A stretch of 11,229 nucleotides of DNA from positions 1 to 11,229 of the forward strand of contig NZ_WJFC01000312.1 in the NCBI RefSeq assembly GCF_009725235.1, written 5' to 3'. The notes beneath the pieces are model-generated. The model did no database searches. It saw only the letters and a list, made by a program, of their open reading frames with translations, and was not told the origin of the DNA. The position numbers and the translations under genes were made by a program. Positions 6,256 through 11,229 of this stretch are shown piece after piece. The DNA is from Scytonema sp. UIC 10036. Its GTDB lineage: Bacteria > Cyanobacteriota > Cyanobacteriia > Cyanobacteriales > Nostocaceae. Positions within the stretch are counted from its first letter, which is position 1. Each line of letters begins with the position of its first letter.

Positions 6256-6290
6256 ATCAACATAACAGTAGATTTGTGGGTCAAGTCTAG
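6252..6290 (+). pseudogene. Start of a third, broken gene
   Basis: The ATG of this frame overlaps the TGA of the coiled-coil gene (ATGA), the usual sign of translational coupling. It reads MNQHNSRFVGQV and hits TAG at 6288-6290. Beyond the stop the same frame continues GSYEPVTNRH up to the MITE-like element at 6314. It is probably the remnant of a gene broken by an amber mutation and by the rearrangement at the element. Confidence 0.3.
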
Positions 6291-6313
6291 GGTTCTTATG
6301 AGCCAGTAACCAA

Positions 6314-6404
6314 TAGACATCTCCAGAAATTAATTATGCATTACCCAAAAGTCTTGGTAGGGGCGCAACGCCTTGCGCCCTTACACCTTTTCCGGAGATG
6401 TCTA
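6314..6404. mobile_element. 91-bp MITE-like element with TA-flanked inverted ends
   Basis: TAGACATCTCCAGAAA (6314-6329) and TTTCCGGAGATGTCTA (6389-6404) are inverted copies with one mismatch. Both ends finish in TA, as expected for the TA target duplication of IS630/Tc1-mariner-type elements. The interior has the hairpin GGGCGCAA-CGCC-TTGCGCCC (6361-6380). There is no transposase, so it is a non-autonomous element. Its right end provides the TAG that ends the truncated RND pump gene. Confidence 0.75.
6361..6380. repeat. Perfect 8-bp stem hairpin inside the element
   Basis: GGGCGCAA pairs with TTGCGCCC across a CGCC loop. Similar GGGCGCAA...TTGCGCCC hairpins occur widely between genes in filamentous cyanobacteria, as I recall. 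Confidence 0.8.
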
Positions 6405-6791
6405 ATGACTGGTCACAGGTCCCGGTAACCGCGATAGAAAGGTTGACACCCGATTCTGTACGTCTACTGCAGCAATGTCCTGGTCTGTCCCCAGTTCAAA
6501 CGTCAAGTTAATGCTACTCGTTCCATCATTGGCGCTTGTAGATTTGATGTATCGCACACCCTCAATACCATTGAGTTGTTGCTCCAAAATGTTGGTTACA
6601 GTAGATTCAACGACTTCTGCATTTGCCCCAACATAGTTTGAAGTTACCGTAACTAGAGGCGGCGCAATTTCCGGATACTGAGGAACTGGCAGTGTCGGAA
6701 TACAGGCTATCCCAAGTAGTGTAATGATGATAGAGCAAACTGTTGCAAAGACAGGTCGTTTGATAAAGGAGGCAGAAATGGAAAAAATCAT
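6402..6791 (-). pseudogene. Truncated RND multidrug efflux pump (AcrB-type)
   Basis: Only the first ~129 residues of a ~1040-residue inner-membrane RND transporter remain. The N-terminus has the family signature FIKRPVFA, a first membrane span (about residues 11-31), then PVPQYPEIAPPLVTVTSNY and the porter-domain start (GANAEVVESTVTNILEQQLN, then GVRYIKSTSANDG and VQNRVS). The match ends at LSRLPGPVT, followed by Ser-His and a TAG supplied by the MITE-like element. ATG 6791 fits the normal RND N-terminus. A TTG at 6908 extends the frame by 39 residues that resemble no RND start and might be remnant sequence of an upstream fusion-protein gene. No transport is possible from this fragment. Confidence 0.88.
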
Positions 6792-6911
6792 AGAGTCACA
6801 GTCAGTGGTAGTGGACACTGGCGATTCGCGTTGGTTACCAGCCGCAATTTGCTCATTTCCAAGCGTCGCTGCTTCTAACCTGTCCTTGACAAGTCGAAAA
6901 AATGCCAAATA

Positions 6912-7138
6912 ATAAATCTATCTTTGGATATAATTTGGTACTTACCTAAGGAGGAACAAACTATGTAATTAACCTGACAATTCTAGCAAAAACATCAAGA
7001 TTTGCTGTGAAGGAATTATGAACGTTGAAACCAATTTCAAGAATAGTTTTACTTATTGTCAATTGACTCATTAGGAACCATTGTTTGCCTCAATTGATGC
7101 AACATTGTGTAGAGATGAGCGTCATTTAAAGATTATTT
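6912..7138 (+). promoter_or_regulatory. Leader region of the P-type ATPase with two mini-ORFs
   Basis: A TATAAT hexamer at 6929-6934 has no good -35. A strong Shine-Dalgarno (AAGGAGGA, 6948-6955) lies eight bases from ATG at 6963, but the next codon is TAA. A second short frame, ATG 7018 to TAG 7072-7074 (18 codons, MNVETNFKNSFTYCQLTH), follows AAGGA at tight spacing. The ATPase ATG itself (7139) has only a weak purine stretch. The arrangement fits either the ruin of a lost gene or a translated regulatory leader. Confidence 0.4.
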
Positions 7139-9583
7139 ATGCAGATATCAAAGCTCCAAGGGTTGAGCGAACAAGAAGTCAAAGAAAGGCGTATAGCAGG
7201 AAAGAGTAACAATGTCAACCTGCCAACTAGCCGTTCTTACTTTCAAATTTTACGTGAGAACCTTTTTACTTTTATCAACGCAGTTTTTTTTGCCATTAGC
7301 GGTGTTTTTCTATTTTTACAGCGTCCTTCTGATGCTATCTTTGTAGCCGTTATCATTTTTAGTGGTGTTGTTATTGGTATCTGCCAAGAAATTTGGGCAA
7401 AGCGAAAACTCGATAAAATTGCTCTGCTCACTCGCCCCGTGGCAACTGTCATTCGAGACGGCAAAGAATATACTATCGATCCAAAGGAAATTGTTTTGGG
7501 AGATATCCTCCTACTCTATTCTGGGGAACAAATCCTAGTAGATGGTAAGATTGTTGGTGAAGGACGGATTGAGGTGGATGAGTCACTCCTGACGGGTGAA
7601 TCGGATCTCATCCCAAAAATAGAGGGACAAGAAGTTTACTCTGGTAGCTTTTGTGTCAGCGGACGTGCTTGCTATGAAGCGCAGAAGGTGGGTACTGAAA
7701 CAGTTGCTTATCAACTGATGGCTGGTGCAAGAGAGTTTCGGCAAGTTTATACCCCACTTCAGCAAGAAATTAACTTAATTATTCGGATACTTTTACTTCT
7801 AGCTTGCTTTTTGTGGATTTTGATTGCAATTAGTTTTATTATCCGCTCTCAATCATTAAATGAAATTGTTCAAAGAGCAGCTGTGATTGCAGGTTTGATT
7901 CCGGCGGGGCTTTTAATTGCAATCACACTTGCTTATGTTATGGGTGCGGTTCAGATGCTGGGAAAAAATATCTTAATCCAGCAAACGAATGCTGTAGAGT
8001 CTTTAAGTAATGTTGATGTGTTGTGTCTTGATAAAACAGGAACGCTCACAACCAATCAAATTGAATTGCATGACCTTTATCCCATAGAAATTTCTGTAGG
8101 CGATCTTCGCTCTATACTGGGTGATTATGCTGCCAGTACTCAGTCAGGCAATCGCACAACAGTTGCCATCCTCAACGGTTGCTTCGGTTATACCAAGTCT
8201 ATCAAAACGGAGGTTCCTTTTTCTAGCGATCGCAAGTGGAGTTCGGTCGTCTTTAACGAGCCAGACAGGAATGGTACATATGTATTAGGTGCGCCTGAGG
8301 TTTTATCACTGGTTACACCCTTGGATGCAACAGCGAAAAATTACATTCAGCAACAAATTAACCAAGGATTCCGAGTTCTGCTGTTTGCTCACAGCCCGGA
8401 CTTTGTTTCTGTGGAAGCAAATAACACTCCTTCCTTACCACCAGAACTGAGTGCGATCGGGATATTAAGTTTTAGCGATCGCTTGCGAAAAGGAGCAAGT
8501 GAAACACTACAAGGTTTTGCCAAAGCAGGAATTGCAGTCAAAATCATTTCTGGAGATAATCCTCAAACAGTAGCAGCCATTGCTTTACAAGCAGGTTTTA
8601 GCGAAGAAATCAAGCTGATTTCTGGTGCTGAATTAGAGCAAATGAACGATGTCCAATTTGCTCATGCGGCTGCCAGTTATAATGTGTTTGGACGAATTAA
8701 GCCCCAACAGAAAGCCAAAATTGTCAAAAGTCTCAGAGATGCAGGACATTACGTTGCTATGACAGGAGATGGAGTTAACGATGTCCTCTCCCTTAAGATG
8801 GCAAATTTAGGAATTGCCATGGAAAGTGGCTCTCAAGCAACGAGAGGTATTGCTGATATAGTTTTGCTCAAAGATTCCTTTGAAGCATTACCCCCTGCCT
8901 TTTTAGAAGGGCAAAGAATTCGCAATGGTATCCGTGATGTCATGAAACTTTTTATGGTGCGAGTTTGCTGTGTCGCACTCCTCATTTTTGCTACTGCAAT
9001 TGTCTCCGATAGCTTCCCGTTAATGAACAAACACAGCGCAATTGTCACTCTTGTTGGCGTTGGTATTCCTACCATGTTTATTCCTGTTTGGGCGCAGCCG
9101 GGAGAACAATCAAAACGAAGTATGGTGCGTTCAATTCTCCACTTTATTATTCCTGCTAGTTTGTCTATCACTTTGGTAGCTTTGATTGTTTATCTTTTCT
9201 ACTTAGTTAGTGCCATACTCGATCTACCACCAGCTGCTGGAATTGCTAGAGTCGATTATGAAATTCCTCGCACAGCACTTGTGACTATTTTGGTATTTTG
9301 CGAACTGCTATTAATTCCTTTTCTGAAACCGCCTACAACAGCATGGGTTGCGGCTGAACCTCTCAGTGGTGACTGGCGTTATTTCAGAGTGGCAGGGATT
9401 CTAATTGTTACTTATTTATTAATTTTATATATTCCTCCTATCCGTGAATTTTTTGAATTAGCGCCAATTTCACCTGTCAATTGCTTGTGGTTGGGGTTAG
9501 TTGCTATAGAGTGGAGTTTCATTGTGCGTTTGATGTGGCGAACACGATTTTTAGACCGCTTTTTGGGGGTTGATTTGGAGTAA
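7139..9583 (+). CDS. Cation-transporting P-type ATPase, CtpE-like
   Basis: This membrane pump couples ATP hydrolysis to ion transport through an aspartyl phosphate. The 814-residue product is complete. It has membrane spans at about 42-82, an actuator domain with TGES (152-155), and spans at about 212-235 and 248-275. The phosphorylation motif DKTGT (D298) follows, then a nucleotide-binding domain with LGAPE (383-387), SGDN (471-474) and the hinge TGDGVND (542-548). About six spans complete the C-terminal half. There is no N-terminal metal-binding CxxC domain and no CPC/SPC motif, which argues against a heavy-metal pump. Layout and LGAPE resemble CtpE-type (Ca2+-linked) ATPases as I recall them. 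The M4 motif is IPAGL (254-258), lacking the usual Glu of PEGL, so the ion is uncertain. The ATG at 7139 has a weak ribosome site. It stands alone. Confidence 0.9.
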   Translation: MQISKLQGLSEQEVKERRIAGKSNNVNLPTSRSYFQILRENLFTFINAVFFAISGVFLFLQRPSDAIFVAVIIFSGVVIGICQEIWAKRKLDKIALLTRPVATVIRDGKEYTIDPKEIVLGDILLLYSGEQILVDGKIVGEGRIEVDESLLTGESDLIPKIEGQEVYSGSFCVSGRACYEAQKVGTETVAYQLMAGAREFRQVYTPLQQEINLIIRILLLLACFLWILIAISFIIRSQSLNEIVQRAAVIAGLIPAGLLIAITLAYVMGAVQMLGKNILIQQTNAVESLSNVDVLCLDKTGTLTTNQIELHDLYPIEISVGDLRSILGDYAASTQSGNRTTVAILNGCFGYTKSIKTEVPFSSDRKWSSVVFNEPDRNGTYVLGAPEVLSLVTPLDATAKNYIQQQINQGFRVLLFAHSPDFVSVEANNTPSLPPELSAIGILSFSDRLRKGASETLQGFAKAGIAVKIISGDNPQTVAAIALQAGFSEEIKLISGAELEQMNDVQFAHAAASYNVFGRIKPQQKAKIVKSLRDAGHYVAMTGDGVNDVLSLKMANLGIAMESGSQATRGIADIVLLKDSFEALPPAFLEGQRIRNGIRDVMKLFMVRVCCVALLIFATAIVSDSFPLMNKHSAIVTLVGVGIPTMFIPVWAQPGEQSKRSMVRSILHFIIPASLSITLVALIVYLFYLVSAILDLPPAAGIARVDYEIPRTALVTILVFCELLLIPFLKPPTTAWVAAEPLSGDWRYFRVAGILIVTYLLILYIPPIREFFELAPISPVNCLWLGLVAIEWSFIVRLMWRTRFLDRFLGVDLE

Positions 9584-9811
9584 TATCGTACTGTAAACGC
9601 GAGTCTAGCATTATTTTTTGCGATTCGCGAAACGACTACTCCTTTTCTACTCGAAGACTATTATAAAAAAAAGCATACTCAATGCGAGTGCTAAGGAATT
9701 GAATTTCCTATTGCACATGACTTTCAAAATTTAAATGTGTTTGTCTTACAGTGGAAGCACAGAAAATGCCCAATGCGTTAAAATTTATGAGTACAGACTG
9801 ATGGATAGTTT

Positions 9812-10012
9812 ATGAAAATTAAAGCGGTTATTTGGCAAGAAAATGGAGTGTGGTGTGGTTCTGTACCTGCATTACCAGGATGTCATAGTTGGGGAGAGAG
9901 CTACGAACACTTGCTAGAGATGTTACAGGAAGCTGTTCAAGGTTGGTTAGAAGTTGCAAGTGAGCGGGAAGAAATTGAGCCAGAGAAGCAGTTAGTTGAG
10001 CTATCGATATGA
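9812..10012 (+). CDS. hicB: HicB-family antitoxin, short form
   Basis: This is the antitoxin of a type II toxin-antitoxin pair, and it should bind and block HicA. The 66-residue product is a single HicB partial-RNase-H-fold domain: an N-terminal strand (KIKAVIWQENGVWCGSVPAL), the family motif PGCHSWGES (residues 22-30), then a helix (LLEMLQEAVQGWLEVA). It lacks the C-terminal DNA-binding (HTH or ribbon-helix-helix) domain of longer HicB proteins, so it may not autoregulate as they do. Its stop overlaps the hicA start by four bases (ATGA), showing translational coupling. The order hicB-hicA is the reverse of the classical order but common. The Shine-Dalgarno is weak (GGATAG, about eight bases upstream). 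No clear operator is visible. Confidence 0.9.
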   Translation: MKIKAVIWQENGVWCGSVPALPGCHSWGESYEHLLEMLQEAVQGWLEVASEREEIEPEKQLVELSI

Positions 10013-10221
10013 AAGCTATTTCTGGTAAGGCTCTATGTAAAGTAGTTGAAAGGCATGGTTGGGAGTTGAAGCGAATAACTGGCAGCCATCATATTTATGC
10101 CAAAGAAGATGTTCCTGCCATCCTTTCCATACCCGTTCATAGTAATCGAGATTTGCCAATAGGAACTTTGAAAAGCATCATGAAAGATGCGGGAATTCCG
10201 GAAAAAGATTTGGAAGAATAA
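10009..10221 (+). CDS. hicA: HicA-family mRNA interferase toxin
   Basis: The toxin of the pair has a double-stranded-RNA-binding-like fold and cleaves mRNA independently of the ribosome cycle, causing reversible growth arrest. The 70-residue product is of normal length. The hallmark GSHHIY lies at residues 25-30, with H28 aligning to the catalytic histidine. It follows GWELKRITGS and precedes the typical IPVHSNRDLPIGTLKSIMKD and AGI segment. All recognisable residues are intact, so the toxin appears functional. It starts inside the hicB stop (ATGA), and its ribosome site must lie within the end of hicB. A short AGAAAG-CTG-CTTTCT hairpin follows at 10230. Confidence 0.92.
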   Translation: MKAISGKALCKVVERHGWELKRITGSHHIYAKEDVPAILSIPVHSNRDLPIGTLKSIMKDAGIPEKDLEE

Positions 10222-10229
10222 TTATCTCA

Positions 10230-10244
10230 AGAAAGCTGCTTTCT
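10230..10244 (+). terminator. Weak hairpin after hicA
   Basis: AGAAAG and CTTTCT pair around CTG nine bases after the hicA stop. The stem is only six pairs and no T tract follows, so termination is uncertain. Confidence 0.25.
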
Positions 10245-10315
10245 CCACCACAAAAAATCTCTAATCAGGTGATTGTACAGTCACAATGGCTCGCATACCT
10301 AATCTTAACAGGTTT

Positions 10316-10353
10316 TGCGATAAGCTGAGTACAGCTTGCGCTTCGCAATCGCA
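10316..10353. repeat. 38-bp palindromic repeat, relative of the one in the M23 gene
   Basis: TGCGATAAGCTGAGTACAGC and the following TTGCGCTTCGCAATCGCA contain the hairpin AAGCTG-AGTA-CAGCTT plus the shared tail GCTTGCGCTTCGC. The reverse complement of 969-1005 aligns along its whole length. The stem differs by a paired C-G to T-A change, indicating conservation of structure. Here the repeat is non-coding, between hicA and the next gene. Confidence 0.8.
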
Positions 10354-10436
10354 TAGGTGGGTTCAGCCATTTTGAATCAGATATTGTATAAAGGGAGCGG
10401 TAGAACCAAAAATGCTAAGAAAAAAGAACAGTCGCA

Positions 10437-11075
10437 ATGCCTCCTGAACAAATACAAATGAACCAAGTCTTACCACCAAAAAATTCCAAGTATAAAGTTA
10501 CATTGCTAGAAATAATTGCTGTGTTTTTTGGGGCTATTTTTCTAGTCATGATTGGTATCACTGGGTTAGCTATTCAATTTACAACCAATGCCTTTAAGCC
10601 ACAAAGAGCAGAAGCTATAGCGAGGAGCATTATGAACTATAGCTTTCCAGACGGTTCTCAAGGTGTACTTGGTTTAAATTTAGCAGGAGCGCAAATAGCA
10701 CTCATTACTAGTAACGGTGACAATCCGGACATACGGCTTTTGGTTGCTAGGGTTGTCATTGATTCGCAAACAGATAAAAAGCAAGTTGAGCAAATTCTAG
10801 ATAGCACTTTTCTAGGAGACAGAGATAATTTTCAAGTCTCTACTTCTAGATCGGAACCTAAAAAACTTTGTGGTTCGCCTACCCAGGTAACTGTGGAAGA
10901 AGGAGTGACGAAATCACCAGACGATGCCAAAACTCAGTTTACTATTAGTTACAAAACGAGTGTGGTAATTGGTAAGAACCGCTATTTTGTTATTGTACTA
11001 GCTCACGGTGCGGATGGCGTGCAAAAAGCAGAAACAGTTTTTAACTCTCTCAGGTGCAAGTTACCTGAAAGTTAA
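10437..11075 (+). CDS. Hypothetical single-span membrane protein
   Basis: No family is recognised. The 212-residue product has a short polar N-terminus, one strong membrane segment at about residues 24-48 (LEIIAVFFGAIFLVMIGITG within it), and a soluble domain of about 160 residues predicted outside the cytoplasm. The domain holds two cysteines (C144 and C207), which could form a disulfide. It also has mixed strand-helix patterning, including LVARVVIDSQTDKKQVEQIL and YFVIVLAHGADGVQKAETVF. Its two halves may share a fold. The start at 10437 has only an A-rich stretch upstream (AAGAAAAAAGAACA), and Met8 at 10458 is an alternative. It is not coupled to hicBA: 215 bases and a repeat lie between them. 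Confidence 0.65.
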   Translation: MPPEQIQMNQVLPPKNSKYKVTLLEIIAVFFGAIFLVMIGITGLAIQFTTNAFKPQRAEAIARSIMNYSFPDGSQGVLGLNLAGAQIALITSNGDNPDIRLLVARVVIDSQTDKKQVEQILDSTFLGDRDNFQVSTSRSEPKKLCGSPTQVTVEEGVTKSPDDAKTQFTISYKTSVVIGKNRYFVIVLAHGADGVQKAETVFNSLRCKLPES

Positions 11076-11115
11076 TTAAGATTACGTTCTGAGTTGGCAC
11101 TTTTCATTGCACCAT

Positions 11116-11143
11116 AAAGTAGAGGATAAATTTATTCTACTTT
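11116..11143 (+). terminator. Hairpin after the hypothetical membrane protein
   Basis: AAAGTAGA (11116-11123) pairs with TCTACTTT (11136-11143), extended by ATAAA/TTTAT with a two-base bulge, 40 bases after the stop codon. The stem is AT-rich with no following T tract, so this is a tentative terminator. Confidence 0.35.
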
Positions 11144-11229
11144 CAGCGTCAGGGGCAAGTCATTTAAATAACGTAACCCGGATTTACAGACTGCTGTTCC
11201 ATGGGGGATGGGGAGACAGGGGGAAAAGG

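Noticed and set aside
4801..6410. A new multigene defence system in the graveyard region
   Set aside because: Most pieces are truncated or frameshifted and lie in mixed orientation. Only the 92-residue coiled-coil gene seems whole, so no working system can be claimed.
6724..6912. 62-codon plus-strand ORF opposite the RND fragment
   Set aside because: The opposite strand carries the clear RND N-terminal signature; the plus-strand frame is incidental.
9595..9700. Intrinsic terminator after the P-type ATPase
   Set aside because: There is a TTATTTTTTG run and a TTCGCGAA palindrome, but the T run precedes the short palindrome on the plus strand and no proper stem-loop plus T tract is formed.

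Overview
The window looks like chromosomal DNA from a filamentous, heterocyst-type cyanobacterium (Nostocales or a close relative). The reasons are repeated GCGATCGC (HIP1) octamers, heptameric tandem repeats between genes, small palindromic repeats, a cyanobacterial-type FtsH protease, and a remnant of a CHAT-family protein. The genus cannot be told from the sequence alone. I found no tRNA, rRNA or CRISPR array.

Layout. Positions 1-80 are an ATGAATT/AATTCAT heptamer array that supplies the stop codon of a small membrane protein gene on the minus strand (70-459). A doubtful short ORF follows (524-715, minus). An exported M23 (LytM-type) peptidoglycan endopeptidase is at 769-1638 (plus). A second heptamer-rich array separates it from the convergent ftsH gene (1743-3653, minus). 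The 509 bases upstream of ftsH hold a 115-bp multi-hairpin repeat. A flavodoxin-fold NAD(P)H-dependent FMN reductase follows at 4163-4708 (plus).

From 4709 to about 6910 lies a gene graveyard. It holds a DUF433-like tail, the N-terminus of a CHAT-type protein joined at a HIP1 palindrome to an unrelated C-terminal tail, a 63-codon ORF, a frameshifted minus-strand remnant, an acetyltransferase-like tail, an apparently intact small coiled-coil protein (5977-6255), a 91-bp MITE-like element and the first ~129 codons of an RND efflux pump.

The last third is more orderly. It has an 814-residue P-type ATPase (7139-9583) with a leader containing a strong Shine-Dalgarno in front of an ATG-TAA, a hicB-hicA toxin-antitoxin pair (9812-10221), a 38-bp palindromic repeat (10316-10353) related to one inside the peptidase gene, and a single-span hypothetical membrane protein (10437-11075).

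Apart from hicBA, the genes do not form an obvious operon or pathway. FtsH, the M23 peptidase and the ATPase are independent envelope and membrane functions. I see no convincing new multigene system. The most interesting material is the repeat biology: a palindromic element inserted in frame in a protein linker, with a non-coding relative showing a compensatory base change, and repeat arrays that terminate reading frames. The other points of interest are the ATPase leader and its altered ion-binding motif.
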